Notes: generated by a model not told the origin, from the sequence alone. A stretch of 64,000 nt of DNA from Flavobacterium frigoris (GCF_900111075.1 NZ_FOFZ01000004.1:186001-250000); one strand, 5' to 3'; shown: positions 47,009 to 55,744, numbered from the stretch's first letter. Numbers and translations: made by a program.

Positions 47009-48493
47009 TTATTTCCAATCTGGCATTGACCCCACAGGAATCACAACACTGCGTGTTAATGAATTATTGACGCTTATTTTTTGAATACTTTTTACAGATA
47101 TCCCATCATTAGAAGTACTTGTAAAAATAACTTCAGCTTCATTTGGCGAAAACCTCGCATCCAAGTCATTATAGCCATTTACCTTTTGATTGTTCAGTTG
47201 TGTAGAAGTATTTGTCAAATGATTGTAGAGAATTATTTGGGAATCAAGTCTTCTATAATTTGCGTCTTGGTACCCTGAGACATCTCTCGTATACACAATT
47301 TTTTGATTATCCGTTGAAAAATCCAATCCACTAACAGCTCCATTTAACCCAGAAAGAACTGAATATAGCACTGTTCCCGATGTATCAATTACATATATCT
47401 CTACATTATATCCTGCTAAATCATTCACTTTAAGTGCTATTTGAGTGCCATCCTGACTCCAGTCACATTCAGAAATAAATTTGCCGTTAGGAGTCTGAAA
47501 CAGCTGTACTACCCCTCCTCCATTAGCATTAATGCGATATAATTTATCAAAATTCGGATAGATTAATTGGCTTCCATTTGCACTCCAACTATAACTGACG
47601 TTCTCCATATTGAATCCGGCAATTGGAACTGAATTAGTCACTTTAAATACGTTTGAACCATCAGGATCCATCGTATAAATTTGATTTTGAGAACCATCAG
47701 AGCTGATATAGGCAATTTTATTGATTTGAAGATTTTTTCTCGGTCGGTAACTATTCACTTCGGATGGAGAAAGTTGCAATTCATTCCCTACATCATCAGC
47801 GGTAAAAATTACATTATTATTATTAACTTTTTTGACAAACAAGTATCTAGGATTAGGAAAAGCTAAAGTCGTAAATGAATTTGTCACGCTATTAACAGGT
47901 AAATTAATCCCATCTGAAGCAGACACTTGCCAATAATATTTAGTACTATAACTTAATCCTGATATATCTAAAGTTGGTGTTTTAATATCAGTATAGGTAA
48001 TTACTGCATCGGTAGTTCCATTCCTAAGTGTTACCGAATAGGTCAAAGGATCTACCTCATTATCTGTTGCCGTCCAAGTCAAATTTAATGCTAATGCTTG
48101 ATTTTTTACATTATCAATTGGTGAGGTTAAAACAGGAATTCCCGGTGGTTTGTTATTAGCAGTAGCAATCTCTAATTCAAATACTATCTGAGTTGTGTTA
48201 CCTATTGTAACGACAACTGGTTCAAATTTATCCGTATATCCATCTTTTTTTGCCTGAAAAGAATACTTTCCAACTGCAACTTTATCATAAGTAAAATAAC
48301 CATCTTTATCTGAAAAGAAAGTGCTTGAAGTTGGAGTTGTTGAAATCCTAGCATTTTCTATTGGCTCAAATGTCCCCGCTTTTACGACTCTCCCTTTTAC
48401 GACTCCAAACCCTCCGTCAAGACTTATTGGTTCTTCAGTACAAGAAGCTAAAAGAACAAAACACATTAAAATTTGTATGGCTGTTTTTTTCAT
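47009..48493 (-). CDS. Lipoprotein with carboxypeptidase-like, fibronectin-like and TolB-like propeller domains
   Basis: The 494-residue lipoprotein has a signal ending LLASC (Cys18). Residues ~30-112 form a carboxypeptidase regulatory-like beta domain (GVVKGRVVKAGTFEPIENA). Residues ~118-208 resemble a fibronectin III domain (YYWQVSASDG). From ~220 on there are PD40/WD40-like propeller repeats (NQIYTMDPDGSNVFKVT, WSANGSQLIYPN, WSQDGTQIALKV, RFSPNEAEVIFTS). It follows csgG by 95 bases on the same strand and ends at the terminator 46952-46984, so a role in curli biogenesis or anchoring is plausible but not shown. Confidence 0.85.
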   Translation of the reverse strand: MKKTAIQILMCFVLLASCTEEPISLDGGFGVVKGRVVKAGTFEPIENARISTTPTSSTFFSDKDGYFTYDKVAVGKYSFQAKKDGYTDKFEPVVVTIGNTTQIVFELEIATANNKPPGIPVLTSPIDNVKNQALALNLTWTATDNEVDPLTYSVTLRNGTTDAVITYTDIKTPTLDISGLSYSTKYYWQVSASDGINLPVNSVTNSFTTLAFPNPRYLFVKKVNNNNVIFTADDVGNELQLSPSEVNSYRPRKNLQINKIAYISSDGSQNQIYTMDPDGSNVFKVTNSVPIAGFNMENVSYSWSANGSQLIYPNFDKLYRINANGGGVVQLFQTPNGKFISECDWSQDGTQIALKVNDLAGYNVEIYVIDTSGTVLYSVLSGLNGAVSGLDFSTDNQKIVYTRDVSGYQDANYRRLDSQIILYNHLTNTSTQLNNQKVNGYNDLDARFSPNEAEVIFTSTSNDGISVKSIQKISVNNSLTRSVVIPVGSMPDWK

Positions 48494-48588
48494 TTGAAGT
48501 TGTTTTATTTTTATTAAACATCAGATTTATTTACTATTACTGAATACTATAATTATTTGCTTGAGTAGTGTTTTTCAAAAAGAGTCAT

Positions 48589-49965
48589 CTATCTAATCTT
48601 CTTCTTGATTTTTTGATGGAAATAGTATGTCAATCCCACTCCAAAACGCCAAAAATAATCGTCTCTTTTGCCATGGACTACAAAATCAACATTGTCAGAA
48701 AAAGTTACATTATGTTCCCCATAAAATTTAAAACCAAAATGATCATTAATCAAATATTCCATACCTGCTCCATATTGAATTTTAGAAAAATTATTCTCAA
48801 ATTTTTTGTCAAAACCTGTACCCGCTCCTAGAAAAACATAAGGTGTAAAAACGTCATAGGGCAAAATAAAATACTCTAAATTTAGATCTAATGAAGCATA
48901 TCCTTTATCAAAGGAATTTTTATTTCCAAGCCAGAAAGCATTAGCTGACGCACTTAAGTCAAAATGAGGAGTGAAAAAGTATTTTACCGCACCACGAACC
49001 ATCGGTTTTGCTACTGGACTTGGATAGTCTCCTTGCATATAAGTTGCCCCACCCACTAATTCAATTCCAACCTTAGATCGCTTTTCTTCCTTGTGCCTTC
49101 CGTAAAGCAATGCTACATCATCTTCTTCTTTCTCTTTTTTATAAGATTCTAAAAAAGCCGCTACTTCAGGCGTTGTAGCATCAACCGACCAAATATTATC
49201 TTTAATACCATCAACAATTAGTCCTTCAACAGCTTTTTCAATTGCCTCAGTAACTGCAAGCTGTATAGGTTCATTTCTGGTAAAGCCAGTTTCTACCTCA
49301 AGAAGTCTTTTAAGATTTACATATTTAAACAAATTAGCATCTACGCTTTGTGACAAGATTGTTTTTGAAACGTATACGGTATTCAATATTTTTCCATTTG
49401 ATGTAGAGACTAATCTAAGGTAGATAGAGACTCTATCTTGTCTATATCTTGTGGATGCTCCAGTGCCAAAGTATCTAGCGCCAAAACCTCCTGTGATAAT
49501 ATTACTGTCGTAGGATATGATACCTCCTTCAAGTAATACGCCCGCAAACAATAGAGGACTTAGCTGAATATCTTTTGGATCTGCTGTCTTTTCTACATAT
49601 TCCTGTCTGGTGGCTCTTATGATATTCCTCTCATTTAGAAGATTTCCTAAATTTTCTCTTTCAATAGGGACAAACCACTTAGAATCGCCCAAAGCTTTAA
49701 TTAGGATAGAAGTTGCTCCTTGAGTCACAGCGGTACTGAATGTACTTCCTGCTTCAGAAGCTTTGTATTGTCCTGTTTGATCTTTGAATTTGTAGACACC
49801 TACAACAATTTGTTCTTTTGGTTTAGGAAGAAGAGCTAGTGAAGAAGTCGCTGGCGTATTTTCACCATAAACTGCTTTTTGAATTCCAAGTGGTTGATTA
49901 AAATAGGCCCCACAGCCGGATAATAGAAAAGAGCATAGCAGAGTAATCGACATGTATTTATTCAT
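48589..49965 (-). CDS. csgG: Curli secretion channel lipoprotein CsgG with extra C-terminal barrel
   Basis: CsgG forms the outer-membrane channel that exports curlin subunits. The lipobox is LLSGC (Cys18). The CsgG domain (about 30-270) is clear: GVYKFKDQTGQYK, STAVTQGATSILIKALGDSKWF, IERENLGNLLNERNIIRATR, GARYFGTGASTRYRQD and SKTILSQSVDANLF. E. coli CsgG ends near residue 277, but this protein goes on to 458. The extra part (about 285-458) looks like a small outer-membrane beta-barrel (VELVGGATYMQGDYPSP-like strands, FGVGLTYYFHQK near the end). It lies downstream of csgF. Confidence 0.93.
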   Translation of the reverse strand: MNKYMSITLLCSFLLSGCGAYFNQPLGIQKAVYGENTPATSSLALLPKPKEQIVVGVYKFKDQTGQYKASEAGSTFSTAVTQGATSILIKALGDSKWFVPIERENLGNLLNERNIIRATRQEYVEKTADPKDIQLSPLLFAGVLLEGGIISYDSNIITGGFGARYFGTGASTRYRQDRVSIYLRLVSTSNGKILNTVYVSKTILSQSVDANLFKYVNLKRLLEVETGFTRNEPIQLAVTEAIEKAVEGLIVDGIKDNIWSVDATTPEVAAFLESYKKEKEEDDVALLYGRHKEEKRSKVGIELVGGATYMQGDYPSPVAKPMVRGAVKYFFTPHFDLSASANAFWLGNKNSFDKGYASLDLNLEYFILPYDVFTPYVFLGAGTGFDKKFENNFSKIQYGAGMEYLINDHFGFKFYGEHNVTFSDNVDFVVHGKRDDYFWRFGVGLTYYFHQKIKKKIR

Positions 49966-50091
49966 AATTGACTATTTATAGATTTGGAAGCAACTGAAGC
50001 TTAAAGTATTTTGTGGTGAATTTAAAATCTACCAAACAAAAATTTTAGTACTACTATTTTCAAAATTATAATTCAAATGTCTAAATCGGTA

Positions 50092-50496
50092 TTAATTGCC
50101 TGGGATAAACACCTGAGTTTTCTCACCAGTATCAGTATCTAATATATCAACTACCAGTCCTAGATTTGACGGATAGATATTTACAGCCAAACTACCAAAA
50201 GTGTAGGATCCAGGCACTATTCCTTGATCGCCAAATTGACTTTGAAATAACGAGCTAGACACTTGACTTAGTAATTGACTATTGAGACTGCTTTTAAATT
50301 GCTCGAGCGCTGATAATGTTGGTGAAGGATCAACCGGCTCTCTAAATTTATTTTGTGACTCTGCAGAATTTAACAGCCAGGTGTAATTAAATGTATCGCC
50401 GCCGAAAGCGGGATTTATTGGTTTATAAACCAAATCTTGAGCATTGGAGTTAATTCCAAAACAAAAGATGCACAGTATTGTAATGTATACTTTCAT
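50092..50496 (-). CDS. csgF: Curli assembly factor CsgF
   Basis: The start at 50496 (MKVYITILCIFCFGINSNAQ) gives a proper signal peptide and 134 residues; an ATG seven codons upstream is less likely. The mature N-terminus LVYKPINPAFGGDTFNYTWLLN matches the CsgF pattern of a conserved N-terminal segment with NPAFGG, which in E. coli inserts into the CsgG channel and couples it to the nucleator. The rest ends with DTDTGEKTQVFIPGN. It lies between the csgE pieces and csgG. Confidence 0.9.
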   Translation of the reverse strand: MKVYITILCIFCFGINSNAQDLVYKPINPAFGGDTFNYTWLLNSAESQNKFREPVDPSPTLSALEQFKSSLNSQLLSQVSSSLFQSQFGDQGIVPGSYTFGSLAVNIYPSNLGLVVDILDTDTGEKTQVFIPGN

Positions 50497-50583
50497 AGGA
50501 TATAATTTAAATAACATTTAAAAATTTAGATAAGTAACAATTGAATAAGCTATAATTTTATAGAAGTAAAATCTTTACGAATA

Positions 50584-50922
50584 TTAATATTGAAAAATAC
50601 TTTTACTTTGACTTTCCAATTTTTTAAAATACTTAAAAACTTCTGAAGCAGAGTATTCTGCAGCCTCTTGTAAATATTCTTCATCTGGTTTAGTTATAAA
50701 TTCAGCTATAACTTCTCCTTCCACAATTACCATAATTTTTGTTGTCCTTCCAAATGTTAACTCCTCCTGAATCACAACGATTTTACCAGCACCTATCTTT
50801 AACTTGGTGAATTCTTTATAAAAGAGATCATAAAAATCATTTCCTAATTTTGTTTTGGTATCATTTGAAATAATCCCCATCATCTCAAGTCCATTATTAA
50901 GTTTCAAACTCCCGTCTTTCAA
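50584..50922 (-). CDS. csgE: CsgE domain, 3' part of a frame-split csgE
   Basis: This part encodes 112 residues counted from a TTG at 50922, with no signal peptide. It carries the conserved CsgE core: GIISNDTKTKLGNDFYDLFYKEF, KIVVIQEELTFGRTTKIMVIV and EGEVIAEFITKPDEEY. CsgE is a periplasmic chaperone that caps CsgG and selects curlin, so it needs export. The signal peptide is supplied only by the upstream frame (50919-51329). The two frames meet at a run of ten A residues at 50929-50938; eleven would join them. This is either a switchable or slippage-translated gene, or an error in the sequence. Confidence 0.85.
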   Translation of the reverse strand: MKDGSLKLNNGLEMMGIISNDTKTKLGNDFYDLFYKEFTKLKIGAGKIVVIQEELTFGRTTKIMVIVEGEVIAEFITKPDEEYLQEAAEYSASEVFKYFKKLESQSKSIFQY

Positions 50923-51329
50923 ATAATCTTTTTTTTTTCATTTTCGACAACAATTCTGTCTTTTCCGATGAGAATGTCTTTTTCATTATAAATAAATAAT
51001 GAAATAATGATTTGATCCTCTTTACTTACGTTGATTTTGGTACTTGAAAGCGATATTTTTTTTAAAGGTTCTAAAGTAAAGCGACCACTTTGCTTATTAA
51101 TGGCTGAATTAGTATTTGAAGTGTTTTTCTTTTGAACTGCGAGTTCAAAAGATATGTTTTTATATTCTGATTTTAAATTCTCAACCATTCCTGTTATAGA
51201 CAAAGCATCTTCTACTTTTTCAACTTCGATCTTGGCCGTAACTTCCTTATATTCCTCCTGTGAGAATGCAGCTTGAATATTAAAAATTAAAAAAATGCCG
51301 ATACAGCTGCTTGATAATAAATATTTCAT
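50919..51329 (-). CDS. Signal peptide and N-terminal domain of frame-split csgE
   Basis: The 136-residue frame starts with a signal peptide (MKYLLSSSCIGIFLIFNIQAAF). A beta-rich domain follows, resembling the N-terminal CsgH-like part seen in Bacteroidota CsgE proteins: YKEVTAKIEVEKVEDALSITG, SGRFTLEPLKKISLSSTKI, QIIISLFIYNEKDILIGKDRIV. It ends ENEKKKII with TGA, overlapping the TTG start of the CsgE-domain frame by 4 bases. With one more A in the A10 tract it would read through to give about 250 residues. It starts 3 bases after the CsgB-like gene ends. Confidence 0.85.
   Translation of the reverse strand: MKYLLSSSCIGIFLIFNIQAAFSQEEYKEVTAKIEVEKVEDALSITGMVENLKSEYKNISFELAVQKKNTSNTNSAINKQSGRFTLEPLKKISLSSTKINVSKEDQIIISLFIYNEKDILIGKDRIVVENEKKKII
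50929..50938 (-). other. A10 homopolymer tract at the csgE frame junction
   Basis: Ten consecutive A residues on the coding (minus) strand lie where the signal-peptide frame and the CsgE-domain frame meet. With 10 A the upstream frame ends at TGA (50919-50921). With 11 A the reading continues GAT TAT TTG into the CsgE domain. Tracts of this length are prone to polymerase slippage. Confidence 0.9.
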
Positions 51330-51332
51330 AGT

Positions 51333-51851
51333 CTAATAATTAAATATAAATACACTTCCAGAATTTCCTTGTTGCGTAATTTTTAAATCTTTGGATATTG
51401 AATTTGTTCCACTATTGACAAATTTTAAATTATTCCCCTCTTGGTTTATAACCATATCAATAGATTTACCATAGTAAGCTGAAACATCACTGATAAAATT
51501 ATTTTTACCAGACTGCACTATAGTTTGATTTAATTGTTTTGCATCTTTATAAACTTCTAAACTATTATTAGATCCATCTTGAAATATTACTAACTTGGAC
51601 TTAGAACTACGAATATGTAAATCTACTTCATTAGCATTTCCCATTTGAGAAATTTGAACGATATTGCGGTTTAATAGATAACTCGTATTAGATTTAACGT
51701 TATCTAACCCAATATTCCCTAGCGTAATAGTTTCTTTATTCAACAACTTAGTAATTGCAGTAGCATTATTGGATTCCATTTCTTGAGCATTTACAAGGAA
51801 TGAGCATAAAAGTACTAACACAAATAGATAGATATTTTTTATTGCTTCCAT
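51333..51851 (-). CDS. CsgB-like minor curlin / nucleator candidate
   Basis: The 172-residue protein has a signal peptide (to about residue 22). Several degenerate curlin-type repeats follow: NIVQISQMGNANEVDLHI, SKLVIFQDGSNNSLEVY, NQTIVQSGKNNFIS, DMVINQEGNNLKFV and KDLKITQQGNSGSVFIF. The x-Q-x-G-x-x-N spacing marks beta-solenoid strands of curli amyloid subunits. It is shorter and less regular than the large curlin gene upstream and sits next to the assembly genes, so a nucleator (CsgB-like) role is inferred. Confidence 0.85.
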   Translation of the reverse strand: MEAIKNIYLFVLVLLCSFLVNAQEMESNNATAITKLLNKETITLGNIGLDNVKSNTSYLLNRNIVQISQMGNANEVDLHIRSSKSKLVIFQDGSNNSLEVYKDAKQLNQTIVQSGKNNFISDVSAYYGKSIDMVINQEGNNLKFVNSGTNSISKDLKITQQGNSGSVFIFNY

Positions 51852-51992
51852 GACTTCTAGATTAATAATTATTTAAAAGAATTAGAATTTATTAAAGATT
51901 ATAGTTGTTATATTACTGCTTTAGTCAAACAAAAAATTTAATTTTTATTTAAGGTTTAAACGTAAATTAATAATCAAAACTAACCTCTTTAT

Positions 51993-52033
51993 AAAAAATT
52001 ATAGGTGGGATTATTTAATTAACCCCACCTATA
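51993..52033 (-). terminator. Terminator between the curlin gene and the remaining curli genes
   Basis: TATAGGTGGG (52000-52009) pairs with CCCACCTATA (52024-52033). On the minus strand the hairpin is followed by a T-rich run, 14 bases after the curlin stop codon and about 150 bases before the CsgB-like gene. Confidence 0.78.
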
Positions 52034-52046
52034 ATAAAAGTTTATG

Positions 52047-52892
52047 TTAGTTTCTTTGTTTTACATAAGCCATGTTATCTTGTCCACATTGTGCAATAGT
52101 ACTAGTTTGATCCCAACCTCTTTGAACAGTATGTGCGTCATTATTTCTACCATATTGTTCAATTGTAGAATCAAGTCTACAACCATCTTGCTCAATATTT
52201 GCATAAAGACCTCTACCACTTTGATTGATCTCAGCTTTGTTATAATCTCCGTCTTGATCAATCATAGCAGTGTTATCTTTACCACATTGGTCTATTTTAG
52301 CTTTGTTATGTTCACCATCTTGTACAATTGAAGCATCGTTACCTTTACCAGATTGATCAATACGAGCTTTGTTATGATCACCATCTTGATCAATCGAAGC
52401 ATCATTATGACCACTACCATTACCGTATCCAGATCCTCCTCTAGTAGTGGAGGCTACTCTGTCATCACCACCTTGATGTTCTCCATCGTCACCATACTCG
52501 CCGCCACAGTCACCGGATTGGCATGGATTCACTATGTTACAAGTTGGACAATCATCACCACTATCACCATTTTGATTAATTACTACTGTATTGTCCTTAC
52601 TATCACATTCTTGGGTAATACTTGCGGTATCATTGTTACCTGTTTGATTGATTGTAGCACTATTGTCTCTTCCAAATTGCCATATGGTCGCATCATTGTT
52701 GTTACCATCCTGATCAACCTTCGCAAAATTATTGCGACCGCCTTGTGTTACATCAGACATATTTTTCTTTCCGTCTTGAAGAACTTTGATTTCATTGTGT
52801 CTTCCTTGTTGCTCGATGTCACTTTGATTGTTTTGAGAAAATCCAACCGCTGACAATAGCATCGCTGAGATGCATAAAACTACTTTTTTCAT
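52047..52892 (-). CDS. csgA: Major curlin (CsgA-like) amyloid subunit with central Cys/Asp/Gly-rich insert
   Basis: The 281-residue protein has a signal peptide (MKKVVLCISAMLLSAVGFSQ). Two arrays of curlin repeats (I-x-Q-x-G-x-x-N type, about 11 residues each) lie at ~22-108 and ~162-281, for example KVDQDGNNNDATIWQFGRDN and ARIDQSGKGNDASIVQDGEH. Between them is a non-repeat block (109-161) with Cys115, Cys118, Cys124 and Cys129 and many Asp and Gly. More single Cys lie in the second array. E. coli CsgA is much shorter and has no such block. The gene is first in the locus and has its own terminator. Confidence 0.9.
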   Translation of the reverse strand: MKKVVLCISAMLLSAVGFSQNNQSDIEQQGRHNEIKVLQDGKKNMSDVTQGGRNNFAKVDQDGNNNDATIWQFGRDNSATINQTGNNDTASITQECDSKDNTVVINQNGDSGDDCPTCNIVNPCQSGDCGGEYGDDGEHQGGDDRVASTTRGGSGYGNGSGHNDASIDQDGDHNKARIDQSGKGNDASIVQDGEHNKAKIDQCGKDNTAMIDQDGDYNKAEINQSGRGLYANIEQDGCRLDSTIEQYGRNNDAHTVQRGWDQTSTIAQCGQDNMAYVKQRN

Positions 52893-53498
52893 AATACATA
52901 TATTTAATTGGTTATTAATACAAGTTATTATGTAGGTTCTAAAAAGTGATATGGGTTATCCTTTTTTTACGTAATAAATAACAAGGATTTTAGTATAAAT
53001 AACTACCCTTATTTGATTACTACATATCAAAGATAGAAAATGTATTTAGAAATTTAATAATATAAACACCTGTTTTTAAGACAATTAACCTATTTTTCGA
53101 TGAAACGCAACCCTATATCGATAAAATACAAGTTTTTTAAAAATGATTGTAAGAAAAATTCTATTCCATCACCAATTCGAAGACAAACACAATATTATAT
53201 ACATATTTAACATGAGTCACATTATAATATTAGCAAGTAAAAACTTAAAAATTTTGCCTTTAAACTACTGTTCCCTAAAACGGCTCTGTCATAAAATCAT
53301 TATTTACACAAACAAAAAGGCTCTGAATAAATGAACTAGGACTACTTATTAGTATTAATGTTTTACCTATTTAATAACGATAAATATTGATCTTAAAATA
53401 AGAGTCTCGAAAAAGTAAGACTTCACTAAACCCTGTCTTCAAGCAAAATATTTATTTCAAGAAAAGGAATAATCATTTATTTACTAATTTGACTCCAT
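52893..53498. other. Regulatory region upstream of the curli locus
   Basis: About 600 bases of AT-rich DNA lie between the curlin gene and the glnN terminator. Apart from the -7 element at 53028-53035, I found no clear site. A 63-codon plus-strand open stretch (53143-53334) does not resemble a protein. The leader from the candidate promoter to the curlin ATG would be about 130 bases. Confidence 0.5.
53028..53035 (-). promoter_or_regulatory. Candidate -7 promoter element of the curli locus
   Basis: TATCTTTG on the minus strand matches TAnnTTTG and lies 135 bases before the curlin ATG. It is the only exact match found in the region. No -33 TTG at standard spacing. Confidence 0.5.
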
Positions 53499-53503
53499 AA
53501 AAA

Positions 53504-53533
53504 AATGCCTATCCAAAACGGATAGGCATTTCT
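53504..53533 (-). terminator. Terminator of glnN
   Basis: AATGCCTATCC (53504-53514) pairs perfectly with GGATAGGCATT (53520-53530). On the minus strand the hairpin is followed by a T run, 25 bases after the glnN stop codon. Confidence 0.88.
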
Positions 53534-53554
53534 AATATTAAGATTGTTTGTCTA

Positions 53555-55744
53555 CTATTTCGTAAACAACAACTCTCTGTATTTAGTTAAAGTCCATAGT
53601 TCATTGTCAACTAAAAGCTCTAGTTTATCACAATGCTCACGAATCACTTCAAAGTATGGTTTTACTTCATCACAGTATGCTTCAGCCATTTCTTGACCAT
53701 CAGTCAATACATTCGCTTTCTTTCTTTCGTTAGTCATCTCTACTACCTTAGAATTTATTCCTTCGATATGTCTAGAAATCTCTTTGATTAAAATAATTTG
53801 TTCTTTAGCTACTTTTTCAAAATCAGCTCCAAAGATATTTTTCAACCCACTCACATTTTCAATCAAAGTGTTTTGGTAACGAATAGCAGTTGGAATTACG
53901 TGGTTTGTTGCAATGTCTCCTAAAACTCTACCTTCAATTTGAATTTTCTTAGTATACTCTTCTAATTCAATTTCGTAACGCGCTTCAACTTCAATATGAT
54001 TCATGATTCCAAGATCAGAAAACAAATCTAATGCTTGTTTAGATGCTCTTGCTTTCAAAGCTAGCGGAGTCGTTTTGAAGTTACTCAATCCTCTTTTCCC
54101 GGCTTCTATTTCCCATGCTTCGCTATATCCATCTCCTTCAAAAAGGATTTTTTTAGAATGTTTGATATACTCCCTCAAAACATTGAAAATCGCATCGTCT
54201 TTCTTCATGTCTTTAGACTCAATCAAAGCGTCAACCTCTTTCTTGAAATCTCTTAATTGTTTTGCAACAATCGCATTCAAGGTAGTCATTGAATTAGAAC
54301 AGTTTGAATTAGAACCTACCGCTCTAAACTCAAATTTATTTCCCGTAAAAGCAAATGGTGAAGTTCTATTTCTGTCTGTATTATCTAAAAGAACATCAGG
54401 AATTTTACCTACTACATTTAATTTTAAATCTGTTTTTTCTTCTGGAGATAATTTACCCGCTGTTACACCTTCTAATTCAGCTAATACTTTAGTCAATTGT
54501 TCTCCAATAAATACAGAGATAATTGCTGGAGGCGCTTCATTTGCTCCTAATCTATGATCATTACCCGCAGTTGCAATAGCTCCTCTTAACAAAGCTTCAT
54601 TGTCATTTACTGCTTTTATAGTATTGATAAAGAAAGTCAAAAACTGCAAATTGCTCATTGGCGTTTTACTTGGACTCAACAAGTTTACACCTGTATCTGT
54701 TGCCAATGACCAGTTATTATGTTTCCCTGAACCGTTCACTCCTTTAAATGGTTTTTCATGAAATAAAACTTTCAAATCATGACGCTCTGCTACTTTTTCC
54801 ATTACGTCCATCAACAAACAGTTGTGATCAACAGCAAGGTTTGTTTCTTCAAAAATAGGTGCCAACTCAAATTGATTTGGTGCTACTTCATTGTGACGTG
54901 TTTTTACTGGTATTCCAAGCAACATGCATTCTTGCTCAAGATCTCTCATATAAGTAAGGGCACGAGTAGGAATTGAACCAAAATAATGGTCGTCTAATTG
55001 TTGTCCTTTAGCTGATGTATGTCCTAATAAAGTTCTACCCGTCATCATAAGGTCTGGACGAGAAAGTGCTAACGCTCTGTCAATCAAGAAATATTCTTGT
55101 TCCCATCCTAGAGTTGCAGTAACTTTTTTTACATTTTTATCAAAATATTTACATACCTCAGTAGCTGCTTCATCCATAACCTGCAAAGCGCGCAATAAAG
55201 GTGTTTTATAATCTAAAGCTTCTCCTGTGTAAGAGATAAAAACCGTTGGAATACATAATGTAGTTCCAAAAATGAATGCTGGAGATGTAGGATCCCAAGC
55301 TGTATATCCTCTTGCTTCAAAAGTATTTCTAATTCCTCCATTAGGGAAACTAGAGGCATCTGGTTCTTGCTGCACTAATTGTGCTCCTCCAAATTTTTCT
55401 ACTGGATCACTACCATCATATGAAGTTTCAAAGAAAGCATCATGTTTCTCAGCAGTAGCCCCTGTCAATGGTTGAAACCAGTGTGTGTAATGAGTTACTC
55501 CTTTAGACAAGGCCCATTCTTTCATACCCATTGCAATATAGTCTGCTAATTTTCTGTCTATTTTAGTTCCATGCTGCACCGCACCTTGAACTCCCTTAAA
55601 AGCATCTGAAGTTAAATACTGCTTCATCGCTTTATCATTAAACACATTTGAACCGAAAAGAATTGATTTTCTTCCAGTTTCTTCAAATTTAATTGGTTTT
55701 CTAGTTGAAGCTTCTCTCAAAGCTTGGAATCGTATTGTTGACAT
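53555..55744 (-). CDS. glnN: Type III glutamine synthetase
   Basis: GlnN makes glutamine from glutamate, ammonia and ATP. At 729 residues it is the long GSIII form typical of Bacteroidota, not the ~470-residue GSI. Visible blocks include GATAEKHDAFFE, ATLGWEQEYFLIDRALA, VKTRHNEVAPNQFELAP, NNWSLATDTGVNLL and GNDHRLGANEAPPAIISVFIG, which carry the metal and ATP ligands. A -7 box precedes and a terminator follows, so it is a single-gene unit. Expression would be expected to follow nitrogen supply, but no regulator site was recognised. Confidence 0.98.
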   Translation of the reverse strand: MSTIRFQALREASTRKPIKFEETGRKSILFGSNVFNDKAMKQYLTSDAFKGVQGAVQHGTKIDRKLADYIAMGMKEWALSKGVTHYTHWFQPLTGATAEKHDAFFETSYDGSDPVEKFGGAQLVQQEPDASSFPNGGIRNTFEARGYTAWDPTSPAFIFGTTLCIPTVFISYTGEALDYKTPLLRALQVMDEAATEVCKYFDKNVKKVTATLGWEQEYFLIDRALALSRPDLMMTGRTLLGHTSAKGQQLDDHYFGSIPTRALTYMRDLEQECMLLGIPVKTRHNEVAPNQFELAPIFEETNLAVDHNCLLMDVMEKVAERHDLKVLFHEKPFKGVNGSGKHNNWSLATDTGVNLLSPSKTPMSNLQFLTFFINTIKAVNDNEALLRGAIATAGNDHRLGANEAPPAIISVFIGEQLTKVLAELEGVTAGKLSPEEKTDLKLNVVGKIPDVLLDNTDRNRTSPFAFTGNKFEFRAVGSNSNCSNSMTTLNAIVAKQLRDFKKEVDALIESKDMKKDDAIFNVLREYIKHSKKILFEGDGYSEAWEIEAGKRGLSNFKTTPLALKARASKQALDLFSDLGIMNHIEVEARYEIELEEYTKKIQIEGRVLGDIATNHVIPTAIRYQNTLIENVSGLKNIFGADFEKVAKEQIILIKEISRHIEGINSKVVEMTNERKKANVLTDGQEMAEAYCDEVKPYFEVIREHCDKLELLVDNELWTLTKYRELLFTK

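Noticed and set aside
52353..52853. A 166-codon plus-strand frame antisense to the curlin gene
   Set aside because: It is a shadow of the repeat codons of the curlin gene; the minus-strand product has signal peptide and family repeats, while the plus frame is a Thr/Ile-rich artefact.
53143..53334. A 63-codon plus-strand frame upstream of the curli locus
   Set aside because: Composition is typical of AT-rich noncoding DNA and no promoter or family signal supports it.
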